DNA of 64,000 nucleotides, taken from positions 1,364,001 to 1,428,000 of the forward strand of contig CATQHW010000002.1 in the NCBI GenBank assembly GCA_958296075.1. Direction: 5' to 3'. Both the position numbers and the translations under genes were made by a program. This DNA is from an uncultured Spirochaetia bacterium (GTDB taxonomy: Bacteria; Spirochaetota; Spirochaetia; SZUA-6; Bin103). The notes beneath the pieces are model-generated. The model did not search any database, was not told where the DNA came from, and was given only the letters and a program-made list of their open reading frames with translations. Position 1 is the stretch's first letter. Every line of letters begins with the position of its first letter. This document shows positions 29,264 to 38,539 of the stretch, one piece after another.

Positions 29264-29291
29264 GAGGCCGCACCCGCCGGGGTGCGGCCTC
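29264..29291 (+). terminator. Strong hairpin terminator after the binding-protein gene
   Basis: GAGGCCGCACCC (29264-29275) pairs perfectly with GGGTGCGGCCTC (29280-29291) around a four-base loop, 39 bases after the stop. No T-run follows, as is common for high-GC terminators. Confidence 0.7.
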
Positions 29292-29444
29292 CGTCGTCAG
29301 AGAGGCAGGTTACTTGATGAGCGCTTCCCCGAGCGAACCGAACCCCCAACTCGATCGACCCCGTCTCGGCACGTGCGCCGGCGGCGCGCGGCGGACGATG
29401 GCCGAGTCTCGCACGGCGATGGGCGAGCTCGAGCGAACGTAGCG

Positions 29445-30644
29445 ATGCCGAGCGTCCCCGCGATCGAGATCGATCGCCGCGTGCGCGCGGCGCAGGGCGC
29501 GCTCGCCGGCGCGGACCCGCCGGTCGACCTGCTGCTGATCGTGCAGAAAGCGGACCTGTTCTACCTGAGCGGCACCGTCCAGCAGTGCCATCTGGCGCTG
29601 CCGGCCGAAGGCTCGCCCCGCCTGCTGGTCCGAAAGGTGCGGGAGACCGCCCAAGCCGACTCCCCGATCCGGGACATCGTCCCGTTGCGCAGCTTCCGGG
29701 AGCTTCCCGGGCACGTCCGGGCTCTCTGCGGGGAGCCCCCGTGGCGGATCGGCATGGAGCTCGACGTGCTGCCGGTCGGCCTCTGGGAGACCTATCGGGG
29801 GGTGTTCGGCGACGATGCGGAGATCGTCGACTGCTCGCCCGCGCTCCTGGCGGTGCGCTCGCGCAAGAGCGAGTGGGAACTCGACCAGTTCCGCGACGCC
29901 GCCCGCATCCATCCGCTGCTGTTCGCCGCTCCGCTGCGCCGGCTGCTGGCCGAAAACATCTCGCCCTACGACCTGCAGGCGCGGCTGGAAGCGGAGGCGC
30001 GGGCGCTCGGTCACTGCGGCCTGGTGCGGCTGCGCGGCCTGGACGTGGAGACCGGCATCGGCATCGCGGTAAGCGGCCCGGACGGCGCGGCGCCGAGCCA
30101 TTCGATGTTCCCGATCGGCGGCGCCGGCCCGCACGCGTGGGTGTCCCATGGCGGCACGCGCGTCCCGCTCCGGCGCGACGTGCCGATCATCCTGGACTTT
30201 CTGATGAGCACCACCGGCTACCACGTCGACTGCTCGCGCATGGCGGTGCGCGGCGCCTTTCCGGATCGGGCGGCATCGATCCTCGATCGCATCGGCCATC
30301 TGCTGCGCGGCATGGAGAGCCGGCTCCGGGCGGGCGCGCGGCCTGCGGAGATCTACCGGTCGGCGGTGGAGGAAGCCGCCGCTGCGGGGCTGGGCGAAGG
30401 CTTCATGGGGCCGGCCGGCTATCGGGTGAGCTTCGTGGGACACGGCGTGGGGCTTGAGGTCAACGAGCTGCCGGTGATCGGGCCGCGCGCCGACCAGCCG
30501 CTGCAGGCGGGCAACGTGATCGCCCTGGAGCCGAAATACACCGACCCGGAGTATGGCGTGATCGGCATCGAGAACACCTACGCCGTCACCGAGGACGGCG
30601 CCGAGCAGCTCACCACCGCAACCGAAGCGGTCGTCGCCGGGTAA
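29445..30644 (+). CDS. M24 family metallopeptidase (Xaa-Pro peptidase-like)
   Basis: A 399-residue pita-bread-fold protein. The N-terminal creatinase domain is followed by the catalytic domain with the metal ligands in order: Asp (IILDFLMSTTGYHVDCSRM), His (FVGHGVGLEVNELP), Glu (VIALEPKYT) and Glu (IGIENTYAV). ATG at 29445 is chosen; the open frame before it includes the terminator. It lies five bases before an Ldh2-type dehydrogenase, suggesting co-transcription. Together with the preceding peptide transporter this suggests peptide or small-amide catabolism. Confidence 0.88.
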   Translation: MPSVPAIEIDRRVRAAQGALAGADPPVDLLLIVQKADLFYLSGTVQQCHLALPAEGSPRLLVRKVRETAQADSPIRDIVPLRSFRELPGHVRALCGEPPWRIGMELDVLPVGLWETYRGVFGDDAEIVDCSPALLAVRSRKSEWELDQFRDAARIHPLLFAAPLRRLLAENISPYDLQARLEAEARALGHCGLVRLRGLDVETGIGIAVSGPDGAAPSHSMFPIGGAGPHAWVSHGGTRVPLRRDVPIILDFLMSTTGYHVDCSRMAVRGAFPDRAASILDRIGHLLRGMESRLRAGARPAEIYRSAVEEAAAAGLGEGFMGPAGYRVSFVGHGVGLEVNELPVIGPRADQPLQAGNVIALEPKYTDPEYGVIGIENTYAVTEDGAEQLTTATEAVVAG

Positions 30645-30649
30645 GGGCG

Positions 30650-31696
30650 ATGGTCTCCGTCGCGGTCCCTGCGCTGCGCGCGTACGTCACCGGCCTCCTG
30701 CGCGCCAAGGGCGCGCCGGTGCGAATCGCTGCGGTCGTGGCCGAGTCGCTGGTGCTTTCCAACCGGCGCGGCCACGACTCGCACGGCTTCATCCGCGTGG
30801 CGCAGTACTGCGACTGGATCGACCGGGGCTGGATCGACCCGGCGGCCGAGCCGGAGCGCGTGGTCGACCGGCCGCACGTGGTGCAGGTCGACGGCCATTT
30901 CGGGTTCGGGCAGTACGTCGGCCGGGCCGCCACCGACTGGGCGATCGACAAGGCGCGCGGCGGCCACTGCGTGCTGGCGATCCGGCGCTCCGCGCACTTG
31001 GGACGCATGGGCGAGTTCATGGAGCAGGCGGCCGGGGAGGGGCTGGTCTGCTTCTCGTTCACCAACACGCACGGCGGCGGTCTGGTCACCGCCCCGCACG
31101 GCGGCTGCCAGCGCCGCCTGTCGGCCAATCCGCTGGCCGCCGGCGCGCCGCTGCCGGACGGACCGCCGATGATGATGGACATCGCCACCTCCTCCGTCGC
31201 GGCCGGCAAGGTGAAGGTCGCCGTCGCGCGCGGGGAGCCGTTGCCGGCCGGCCATCTGGTCGACGCCGGCGGCCGGCCTTCCACCGACCCGAACGCGTAC
31301 GACGCCGATCCGCCGGGCGCGCTGCTGCCGTTCGGCGGACACAAGGGCTACGCCCTGGCGATGTTCTGCGAGGTGCTGGCCGGCGCGCTTACCGGCGCCG
31401 GATGCAGCACGACCGACGTGGACCGGGTGGCGAACGGGTTCCTGGCGCTGTTCCTCGACCCGGCCGCGTTCTGTGGCGAGGACTTCTATCGCGCGGAGCT
31501 GGCTGCGCTCATCCCGCACGTGAAGTCGTCGCGGCCGATGGCCGGTCACGACGAGATCCTCTACCCGGGCGAGCCCGAGGCGCGGGCGGAGGAGGAGCGC
31601 AGCGAAGCGGTCGCGATCGAAGCGTCGACCTGGGAACGGACCGCGAACCTCGCGCGTTCGCTGGGCGTGACGCCGCCGGCGACCGACCGGAAGTAA
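30650..31696 (+). CDS. Malate/L-lactate/ureidoglycolate dehydrogenase family (Ldh2)
   Basis: A 348-residue NAD(P)-dependent 2-hydroxyacid dehydrogenase of the Ldh2 fold. The family motifs SNRRGHDSHGFIRV, AIRRSAHLGRMGEF, MMMDIATSSVAAGKVKV and PFGGHKGYALAMF are all visible and in order. Substrates in this family include L-malate, L-sulfolactate, ureidoglycolate and 2,3-diketogulonate, and the sequence does not decide between them. Convergent with the ybdK-like gene. Confidence 0.88.
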   Translation: MVSVAVPALRAYVTGLLRAKGAPVRIAAVVAESLVLSNRRGHDSHGFIRVAQYCDWIDRGWIDPAAEPERVVDRPHVVQVDGHFGFGQYVGRAATDWAIDKARGGHCVLAIRRSAHLGRMGEFMEQAAGEGLVCFSFTNTHGGGLVTAPHGGCQRRLSANPLAAGAPLPDGPPMMMDIATSSVAAGKVKVAVARGEPLPAGHLVDAGGRPSTDPNAYDADPPGALLPFGGHKGYALAMFCEVLAGALTGAGCSTTDVDRVANGFLALFLDPAAFCGEDFYRAELAALIPHVKSSRPMAGHDEILYPGEPEARAEEERSEAVAIEASTWERTANLARSLGVTPPATDRK

Positions 31697-31719
31697 GGGC
31701 CGGGAGTGAGTCGATCCTG

Positions 31720-31734
31720 CCGGCACGATGCCGG
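31720..31734. terminator. Small hairpin between convergent genes
   Basis: CCGGCA and TGCCGG pair around a three-base loop in the 45-base gap between the Ldh2 and YbdK-type genes. A weak but sensibly placed bidirectional stop signal. Confidence 0.35.
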
Positions 31735-31741
31735 GCGAGGG

Positions 31742-32878
31742 TCAGATTCCGGCCACCGTGTGCTCGGCCAGCCAGTCGACGACCGCCCGCAGTGCGGCGG
31801 CGGAGTCGGCGCCGGCCGCCTGCGCTTCGTTCCAGATCGCCGACTGGCGGTGGGCGCTGGTCCCTTCGGCCAGGATGCCGCGCGCCCGCTCGACCTCCTG
31901 CGCGCAGCCGAAGTGGTCGGCGTCTTCGCTCACCAGGTCGAGCAACTCGGACAACAGCTTGTCGTAGGAGACCACCTCGCCTATGCCGAAGTCGACCAGG
32001 CCCGCATCGCTCCCGTACCGCTGCGCGCGCCATCGGTTCTCATTGACCAGCAGGCGGGAATAGATGCGCCAGCTCTGGTTGTTGCGCCGCAGGCGGTAGA
32101 GCATCCGGCACAGGCAGCGGAACAGCGCGGCGATGCAGAGGGCGTCCTCCAGCCGCGTACAGACGTCGGTGACGCGCATCTCCAGCGTGGGAAACCGCGC
32201 GCTGGGGCGGATGTCCCACCACAGCTTGGTCGCGTCCTCGATCAGGCCGGCGGCGACCATGGCGGCGACCGTCCGGTCGTATTCCGCAGCGCTCCGGAAC
32301 GGGTCCGGGAGCCCTGAGCGCGGCAGCTCGTCCAGGACCGAGAGCCGATAGGACATCAGCCCCGTTTCCGCTCCTGCCCAGAACGGCGAGGAGGTCGACA
32401 GCGCCAGCAGGTGGGGGAGAAAGTACGCAGCCTGATTCATCAGATCGATGCGCAGCTCGGGATCTTCGATGCCGACGTGCACGTGCATGCCGCAGGTGAG
32501 CAGCCGGCTGGCGACCAGACGCAGGTCCTCCGCGATCTGCGAGTAGCGGTCGGCCGCGGTCGGCTTCTGCTGCTGCCACATCCCGAACGGATGGGTGGCG
32601 GCGGCGACCAGCGCACAGTCGAAGCGGCCGACGATGCGCTCCACGGTGCCGCGCAGGTCGGCAAGCTGCCGGCGCGCCTCGCCGGGATCGCGGCAGACGC
32701 CGGTGGCGACCTCGATCTGCGAGCGCAGGAATTCCGGGCCGACCGAGCTGCCGAGCGCGGAGCGGCACGCCTCCATCATCTCGGGGAGCGGGTCGGCGGC
32801 CAGATCGCGGGTGGTGCGATCGGTGAGGAGGTACTCCTCCTCAATGCCGAACGTGAAGCTGGGTTCGGAGTAATTCAT
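31742..32878 (-). CDS. Carboxylate-amine ligase YbdK-like (glutamate-cysteine ligase type 2)
   Basis: A 378-residue GCS2-family ligase with ATP-grasp-like glutamine-synthetase fold. It begins FTFGIEEEYLL, the family signature, followed by HPFGMWQQQ, CGMHVHVGIED and WWDIRPSARFPTLEMRVTD, which supply metal and substrate contacts. E. coli YbdK shows weak gamma-glutamyl-cysteine synthesis. The gene is monocistronic and divergent from the IlvD/Edd stub. Confidence 0.9.
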   Translation of the reverse strand: MNYSEPSFTFGIEEEYLLTDRTTRDLAADPLPEMMEACRSALGSSVGPEFLRSQIEVATGVCRDPGEARRQLADLRGTVERIVGRFDCALVAAATHPFGMWQQQKPTAADRYSQIAEDLRLVASRLLTCGMHVHVGIEDPELRIDLMNQAAYFLPHLLALSTSSPFWAGAETGLMSYRLSVLDELPRSGLPDPFRSAAEYDRTVAAMVAAGLIEDATKLWWDIRPSARFPTLEMRVTDVCTRLEDALCIAALFRCLCRMLYRLRRNNQSWRIYSRLLVNENRWRAQRYGSDAGLVDFGIGEVVSYDKLLSELLDLVSEDADHFGCAQEVERARGILAEGTSAHRQSAIWNEAQAAGADSAAALRAVVDWLAEHTVAGI

Positions 32879-32962
32879 GCAGGCGGTGTCCGGTTGGTTT
32901 CTCTTTGATAGGATCGTGCGGTGCGCGGACGCTCCCGGTCGATCGAGTCACCGGCGTAAGTC

Positions 32963-33256
32963 ATGGCAGACCAGCTAACCGGCATCGACCGCAACCTCAC
33001 CAGCTACGGCGATCCCGCCTTCAGCCGCTTCATTCGCCGTGCGTTCCTGGCGTCGCAGGGGTTCGACGGCGCGGATCTACAGCGTCCGGTGGTCGGTATA
33101 GCGGATACGTCGAGCGATTACAACACCTGCCACGCCCACATGCCGGCGCTGGTCGAGGCGGTGAAACGGGGCGTCCTGCAGGCCGATCGAGGCGCAGACC
33201 TCGACCTGATGGCCGTTGAGCCGGAAGGCCGGACGGGGACGCCGGAAAGCGGATAG
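32963..33256 (+). pseudogene. 5' fragment of an IlvD/Edd family dehydratase gene
   Basis: The first ~75 codons read SYGDPAFSRFIRRAFLASQG, VVGIADTSSDYNTCHAHMP and LVEAVKRGVLQA, the exact N-terminus of dihydroxy-acid/sugar-acid dehydratases (about 570 residues). The motif then stops and 20 unrelated residues lead to a stop. The Fe-S cysteines and the rest of the enzyme are missing. It looks like a 3' deletion that joined the stub to the GH4 gene 14 bases downstream. Confidence 0.8.
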
Positions 33257-33269
33257 ACTGCGCTCCGTC

Positions 33270-34571
33270 ATGCCAAACATCGCCCTGATCGGCGCCGGCA
33301 GCGTCGTCTTCGCCCAGAAGCTCATCAGCGACATCCTGCAGCGCGACGGCATCGGCGCGCCCGAGTTCCGTCTGATGGACATCGACCCTGAGCGGCTGCG
33401 GATCGCCGGCATCGCCGCCGAGAAGACCGCACGCGCGCTCGACAAGCCGGCGACCGTCCGCACCACCGGCGATCAGCGGGAGGCGATCCGGGAGGCCGAC
33501 TACGTGATCTGTTGCGTACAGGTCGGCGATACCGAGACGATCCGGCAGGACTTCGACATCCCCGCCCGCTACGGGCTACGCCAGACCATCGCCGACACGC
33601 TGGGGATCGGCGGCATCTTCCGCGCGCTGCGCACCTATCCGGTGATGATGGAGCTGGCGGAGAACATCGCCTCGGTCGGAGCGCCGCGCTGCCTGCTGCT
33701 CAACTACACCAACCCGATGGCGATGAACATGCTGGCGGTGCTGCGCGCCCGCAACATTCCGGCGGTCGGCCTGTGCCACAGCGTGCAGGGCACCGCGGCC
33801 AAGCTCGCCCACATCGCCGGCGTCCCCGAGGATGAGGTGCGCTTCCGCTGCGCCGGCATCAATCACATGGCGTTCTATACCGAATTCCGCGTCGGCGGCC
33901 GCGACCTGTACCCGGTGCTGTGCGAGCGCCTCCGCGACGATCCGGACGGGCTCGGCCGCACCGTGCGCTTCGAGATGCTGCGGCGCACCGGTTACTTCGT
34001 CACCGAGAGTTCCGAGCACCAGGCCGAGTACACGCCGTACTTCATTCACCACGGCGACCGCGTCATCGACCGCTACCGCGTGCCGCTGAACGAGCTGCTC
34101 CGGCGTCGCGACATCCAGGTGGCAAGCTGGGAGCAGCAGCGGCGCGAGTTCTCCGACCCCGACCATGGGGTAGATATCCAGCCGCTGAGTCACGAGTACG
34201 GATCGATCATCATCGAGTCGATCGAGACCGGCGTGCCGGCCACGATCCACGGCAACGTGCTCAACCGAGGTCTGATCGACAACCTGCCGGCGGACGCCTG
34301 TGTCGAGGTGGCCTGCCACGTGGACGGCGCCGGCTTGGCGCCGGCGGCGTTCGGCCGCCTGCCGACGGTACTCGCCGGCATCGTCGGCAGTAACGTCGCC
34401 GTGCAGCTCGCCGCCGTGGAGGCGGCCGAGTCACGCCGGCGCGAGGCGGTCTATCACGCCGCCATGCTCGATCCGCACACCGCCGCCACCCTCACTCTGG
34501 ACGACATCTGGCGGGTCTGCGATGAGATGATGGAGGCGCAGGCAGACCTGCTGCCGGCCTTCCACCGATAG
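33270..34571 (+). CDS. Glycoside hydrolase family 4 (alpha-galactosidase/alpha-glucosidase type)
   Basis: A 433-residue NAD+- and Mn2+-dependent glycosidase. It opens with the Rossmann motif IALIGAGSVVFAQKL, has LLNYTNPMAMNM, the metal-binding Cys in GLCHSVQGT, and His in GINHMAFY. GH4 enzymes oxidise C3 transiently and eliminate the glycosidic bond. The Cys/His set resembles MelA/AglA-type members, but specificity is open. ATG at 33270; the open frame upstream belongs to the dehydratase stub region. Its 3' end overlaps the convergent PhyH gene by 80 bases. Confidence 0.9.
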   Translation: MPNIALIGAGSVVFAQKLISDILQRDGIGAPEFRLMDIDPERLRIAGIAAEKTARALDKPATVRTTGDQREAIREADYVICCVQVGDTETIRQDFDIPARYGLRQTIADTLGIGGIFRALRTYPVMMELAENIASVGAPRCLLLNYTNPMAMNMLAVLRARNIPAVGLCHSVQGTAAKLAHIAGVPEDEVRFRCAGINHMAFYTEFRVGGRDLYPVLCERLRDDPDGLGRTVRFEMLRRTGYFVTESSEHQAEYTPYFIHHGDRVIDRYRVPLNELLRRRDIQVASWEQQRREFSDPDHGVDIQPLSHEYGSIIIESIETGVPATIHGNVLNRGLIDNLPADACVEVACHVDGAGLAPAAFGRLPTVLAGIVGSNVAVQLAAVEAAESRRREAVYHAAMLDPHTAATLTLDDIWRVCDEMMEAQADLLPAFHR

Positions 34572-35502
34572 ATGGCGCCGGCAGGCGGCCCGCTCTGACC
34601 GTTCTCACCGTCCGTTCGCCGCTGGTGGCCGACGTGCTGACCGGCGCGGGTCTGTTCGTGTTGACGCTCCTGTGCGTGCTTGCTGCGGTGCGCGCCGGTG
34701 CCGGCCTGCCGGTGACGCCGGCGGACTCGCCGCCGCAGGGGCCGCCGCCGGCGGCGTTGGCAAAGCGGTGTTCGCGTCCGTCGAAGTGCAGCGCCGGGCG
34801 GTAGTGCGCGGACATCTCGCGGAAGCTCACCGGCGCGTAGTGGCAGATGAAGCTGCGGCGCCACTCGCCGGCGGAGGCGTTCGGCCGCGATCCGTGCACG
34901 ATGCTGCCGCCGAAGAACAGCACGTCGCCAGGATCGAGCAGGACCGGCACCGGCGTCACCCCCGCCGGCGGCCGCACGAGGTGCGTGGTAAAGCTCTCCT
35001 CCGGGTCGGCCTCTTCCGGACACGCCACCTCCATCGTGTGGGTGCCAGGACAGACGTACAGGCCGCCGTTCTCGGGATACGAGCGGTCGACGGCGGTCCA
35101 TGCTGCGATGCAGGTATACGGCCGCACGCGCAGGTAGTAGTTGTCCTGGTGCAGCGCCTGGCCCTTCGCGCCGGGCGGCTTGAAGTAGAACATCGACTGC
35201 GCCGCGATCGGCTCCGCGCCCATCAGGGCCGCCAACACCGCCTCGATCCGCGAATCGAGCAACATGCGCAGCGCCAGCGAGTCGAAGCGGTGCGGCTGCA
35301 TGATGCGCGGGAAGCGCAGCAGCGGATCGCCGCTGTCGGGGTCGGGGCTCCAATGCCTGGCGATCGGCGTCCCGGCCGCGGCGATGCCGGCGAACCGTTG
35401 CGCGCAGGCGGCGATCTCCTTCCTTTCCCACAGCCTGCGGATCACCAGAAAGCCGTCCGCGCGCCACCGCGCCAGTCGCTGAGCGCGTACCGCCGCCGTC
35501 AT
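34492..35502 (-). CDS. Phytanoyl-CoA dioxygenase (PhyH) family protein, copy 2
   Basis: An Fe(II)/2-oxoglutarate oxygenase. His-x-Asp is in ALHQDNYYLRV and the distal His in FGGSIVHGSRPN, with Arg in the following beta-strand. The domain ends near residue 250; the last ~80 residues are Pro/Ser/Arg-rich and run into the antisense GH4 tail, so the true C-terminus may be shorter or the stop may have been lost. Its ATG at 35502 overlaps the stop of the Gfo/Idh fragment, a relic of an intact operon. Confidence 0.8.
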   Translation of the reverse strand: MTAAVRAQRLARWRADGFLVIRRLWERKEIAACAQRFAGIAAAGTPIARHWSPDPDSGDPLLRFPRIMQPHRFDSLALRMLLDSRIEAVLAALMGAEPIAAQSMFYFKPPGAKGQALHQDNYYLRVRPYTCIAAWTAVDRSYPENGGLYVCPGTHTMEVACPEEADPEESFTTHLVRPPAGVTPVPVLLDPGDVLFFGGSIVHGSRPNASAGEWRRSFICHYAPVSFREMSAHYRPALHFDGREHRFANAAGGGPCGGESAGVTGRPAPARTAASTHRSVNTNRPAPVSTSATSGERTVRTVRAGRLPAPSIGGRPAAGLPAPPSSHRRPARCRPE

Positions 35503-35768
35503 GGCGACGCCTGCACCGCGTACAGCGATCCGATGCCGCCGCCGGCGATGATGCGTCGCGCGTCGATCTTGACCGGCTCGCGCCGCTGGGCGAACGCCAT
35601 CATCAGATGGACGCCGCGCCGCTCGGCGGCCTGCGCCAAGCGCTCGAACCGATCAGGATGCGCGCAGGCCGGCTTCTCCGCCATCACGTGCACGCCGGCG
35701 TCCAGCAGCGGTTCGACAGATACGCCCATCGCCTGGACTCTACCAGAGCGGTGCGGCGCATTGTTCAT
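35499..35768 (-). pseudogene. Internal fragment of a Gfo/Idh/MocA oxidoreductase gene
   Basis: About 70 codons reading LLDAGVHVMAEKPACAHPDR and AERRGVHLMMAFAQR correspond to residues ~80-150 of a ~370-residue NAD-dependent sugar oxidoreductase, around the conserved EKP motif. The dinucleotide-binding N-terminus and the whole C-terminal domain are gone. The stop overlaps the PhyH start. The 5' boundary faces the IS3 remnant, which may have caused the loss. Confidence 0.75.
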
Positions 35769-35845
35769 TACACAGGGGTTGCAAGGATCAGCCGCACGTG
35801 TCAAGACGGGCAGGTCGTCGCAGGACGCGCTTCCGCCCGGGTCAG

Positions 35846-36352
35846 CTACTCCGCGGAGAAATGAGATGAGAATGACGGCTTGCGGTAGATCGCCTCCAAG
35901 CCCAGCAAGCGCATCAGCCGGCGCACCCGGTGGCGGCCGACCGACACCCTCCCGTGCCAGATGGCGCGCCATCCGGCGGCTACTGTAGAACGGGAAGCGC
36001 AGGTACCGTTCGTCGATGCGTCGCATCAGTGTCAAGGTCTCGGCGCTCTGCCCGACCGGCGTGTAGTACAGCGCCGAACGACTCAGCCCGAGCAGCACGC
36101 ATTGACGGCTCAAGCTCAAGCCTTCGTGGTCGCCGTCGATCATCATCCGACGCTCCGCACGGCTCAGCGCGCGAGCCCACGTGCTAAAAAATCGCGCTCC
36201 ACGGTCAACTCGCCGATCTTGGCGTGCAGGTCATGGATGGTCGCTGCGTGATCGGCTGGCGGGCGGCTGGCGCCGCCCGCGAACAGTTCCTGCATGCCGT
36301 CAACCGCCTGCCGCTTCCACCCGCTGACTCCTATCCAGTTTTCCAGGACCAC
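35846..36352 (-). mobile_element. Degenerate IS3-family insertion sequence
   Basis: OrfA remnant (36164-36352): WKRQAVDGMQELFAGG, then LHAKIGELTVERDFLARGL, the IS3 OrfA C-terminal pattern; its HTH start is missing. OrfB remnant (35846-36146): MMIDGDHEGLSLSRQCVLLG, LSRSALYYTP and RYLRFPFYSSRRMARHL. The frame shifts after HLAREGVGR and resumes as RRLMRLLGLEAIYRKPSFSS before a stop at 35846. The DDE catalytic domain is absent, so the element cannot move. I did not find its terminal inverted repeats. Confidence 0.85.
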
Positions 36353-36580
36353 CTCAGCTCACCTCTGACAAACGCTTGGCCCGCGAGCAGTCGTAACTCC
36401 CTCTCGCCGTGATCGCAGTCGATGGCAATTCGCGCTCGGCGCCGTGCTCGGCAAGACCACGCCGCGCGTCCGCCGCGTCACGCTGCACTACGACGACGGC
36501 ACGGGCTGTACAGGACATCGGCGCCTGAACCGCAGTACCATCTGCCCGTGAGACCGCCGGCTTCCTCGAAGGTGACGACC

Positions 36581-38329
36581 ATGGCAATCGCGTTTCCGCA
36601 GATTCCGTACGGCTGGGCCGACTTCGAGGCGATCCGCACCGAGCGCTGTCTCTACGTGGACAAGACGCGCTTTCTGCACGAACTGGAGCGGGTGCGCTAC
36701 GCCTTTCTGATCCGTCCCCGCCGGTTCGGCAAGTCGTGCTGGGTGTCGCTGCTGGCGAACTACTACGATCGCACGCGAGCCGACCGGTTCGAGGCATTGT
36801 TCACCGGCACCGAAATCGGACGGCAGCCGACCGCCAACCGCCACCGGTACGTCATCCTGCGCTTCGACTTCTCGGCGTTCGACGACACCCCGGAGACCCT
36901 GCGGGACCGGTTCGAGTATTACTGCTTCCAGCAGCTCCGCTACGCGCTGGAGACCAACCCCGACCTGTTTCCCGAGGCGGCGGTACGGCGCATCCTGGCC
37001 GCGCCCGCCATCGACACGAAACTGAACGAGCTGTTCCTGCACACCAGCAAGCACGACATCCCGCTGTACGTGCTGATCGACGAGTACGACCACTTCGCCA
37101 ACACGATACTGGCGTACCGCGGGGCGGAGGCGTACGAGTCGTTCACCCACGGGGGCGGCTTCTACCGCAACTTCTTCGCCACCCTGAAGAGCGGCGCCGG
37201 ACACGGCGGCGGCGTGGAGCGGTTGTTCATCACCGGCGTGTCGCCGATCACCTTGGACGACGTGACCAGCGGCTTCAACATTGGCACGAACCTCAGCCTG
37301 GAGCCGGAGTTCAACGAGCTGCTCGGCTTCACCGAGGCGGAGGTGCGTTCCGTACTGGAGACGTACCGGGAATGCGGCGTGCTCGACCGGGACGTAAACG
37401 TCGCCCTGGACTTGATGCGTGAGTGGTACGACGGCTATCGCTTCGCCGAGGAGGTGGATACCGATGTCTACAACACCGACATGGTGCTCTATTTCCTGGA
37501 TCGCTCCATCCCGAACCGACGCGGGCCGCGCGATCCGATCGACACCAACGTGCGCATCGACTACGGCAAGCTGCGCCATCTGCTGGTGACCGGGCGCCGG
37601 CTCAACGGCAACTTCGACCTGCTCCGGCACGTCATCGCCGATGGTTGGGCGGACACCCCGATCCACGCCGGCTTCCCGCTGGCACGCCTCGGCCGGCGGG
37701 AGAACTTCCTCTCCCTGATGCACTATTTCGGACTATTGAGCATCCGCGGGGCGCCGGAGGGCGTGCCGCGGCTCGGCATCCCCAACCAGACCGTGAAGCG
37801 GTTGATGTACGGCTATCTGCGCGATGCGTGGGACGATCTGGGTGTGTTCGCGGTGGACTTCTACGACCTGCTCCGGCTGACCCACGAGATGGCGTACCGG
37901 GGCGCTTGGCGGGAGGCGGTGGAGCATCTCAGCGGCGCGGTGGCGCGGCAGACGGCGATCCGTGATTACCTCGAGGGTGAGAAGGTGGTGCAGACCATCT
38001 TCGCGGCGTACCTGGGGCTGACGGACCACTTCGTACTGCACACGGAGCGGGAGTTGAACAAAGGGTATGCGGACCTCTACCTGGAGCCGTTCGCGGCGCG
38101 CTATCCCGGTATCGGCTACGGCTACGTGATCGAGTTCAAGTACCTGAAGCGGAGTGAGAAGCTGGACGAGTCACGGGCGACGGAGGCTGGACGGGAGGCG
38201 ATGGACCAGCTACGGGCGTATCTGGCGGACGAAGGTCTGCGGCGCGACCCGAGCGTGCGGCACGTCGGCTTGGCGGTGGTGTTCCACGGCTGGGAGATGG
38301 TGTGGTGTGAAGCGGTGGAGTCGCCGTGA
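36581..38329 (+). CDS. AAA-ATPase-like / PD-(D/E)XK nuclease superfamily protein (DUF1703 type)
   Basis: A 582-residue fusion. The N-terminal AAA-ATPase-like domain starts QIPYGWADFEAIRTERCLYV, and a phosphate-binding loop RPRRFGKS lies at 45-52. The Walker B-like VLIDEYDHFAN is near residue 165. The C-terminal domain carries the PD-(D/E)XK core: Asp in KGYADLYLEP and Glu-x-Lys in YVIEFKYLK. The family is abundant and often multi-copy in Bacteroidetes and spirochaetes; no role is established. ATG at 36581 matches the usual start. The gene follows the IS3 remnant. Confidence 0.88.
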   Translation: MAIAFPQIPYGWADFEAIRTERCLYVDKTRFLHELERVRYAFLIRPRRFGKSCWVSLLANYYDRTRADRFEALFTGTEIGRQPTANRHRYVILRFDFSAFDDTPETLRDRFEYYCFQQLRYALETNPDLFPEAAVRRILAAPAIDTKLNELFLHTSKHDIPLYVLIDEYDHFANTILAYRGAEAYESFTHGGGFYRNFFATLKSGAGHGGGVERLFITGVSPITLDDVTSGFNIGTNLSLEPEFNELLGFTEAEVRSVLETYRECGVLDRDVNVALDLMREWYDGYRFAEEVDTDVYNTDMVLYFLDRSIPNRRGPRDPIDTNVRIDYGKLRHLLVTGRRLNGNFDLLRHVIADGWADTPIHAGFPLARLGRRENFLSLMHYFGLLSIRGAPEGVPRLGIPNQTVKRLMYGYLRDAWDDLGVFAVDFYDLLRLTHEMAYRGAWREAVEHLSGAVARQTAIRDYLEGEKVVQTIFAAYLGLTDHFVLHTERELNKGYADLYLEPFAARYPGIGYGYVIEFKYLKRSEKLDESRATEAGREAMDQLRAYLADEGLRRDPSVRHVGLAVVFHGWEMVWCEAVESP

Positions 38330-38539
38330 GGGGACTCGACAGGGGCGTGTCTCCGACCATAGGAGGGACGGCCTGTCCCACTTGATTCAGCTTCTATCGG
38401 TCAATTCCGCCTGCGAGAGTTTGCAAGAGGCTCGTACTGAACGGATCGTTTCGTGCCGTCACACACAGGCCGCTGCTGTCTTCGATGGCCAAGGTCGACG
38501 AGCCCGATTCAGGAGAGCCGAACTCAGGAGAATATAGCC

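Noticed and set aside
32963..33256. A complete small 97-residue protein gene
   Set aside because: Its first 75 residues are the precise N-terminus of a ~570-residue dehydratase and the rest has no homology pattern, so it is a remnant.
36422..36580. An extended N-terminus for the AAA/PD-(D/E)XK protein from 36422
   Set aside because: Those residues are Arg-rich and unlike the family; ATG 36581 gives the standard start. I recognise nothing in 36353-36580.
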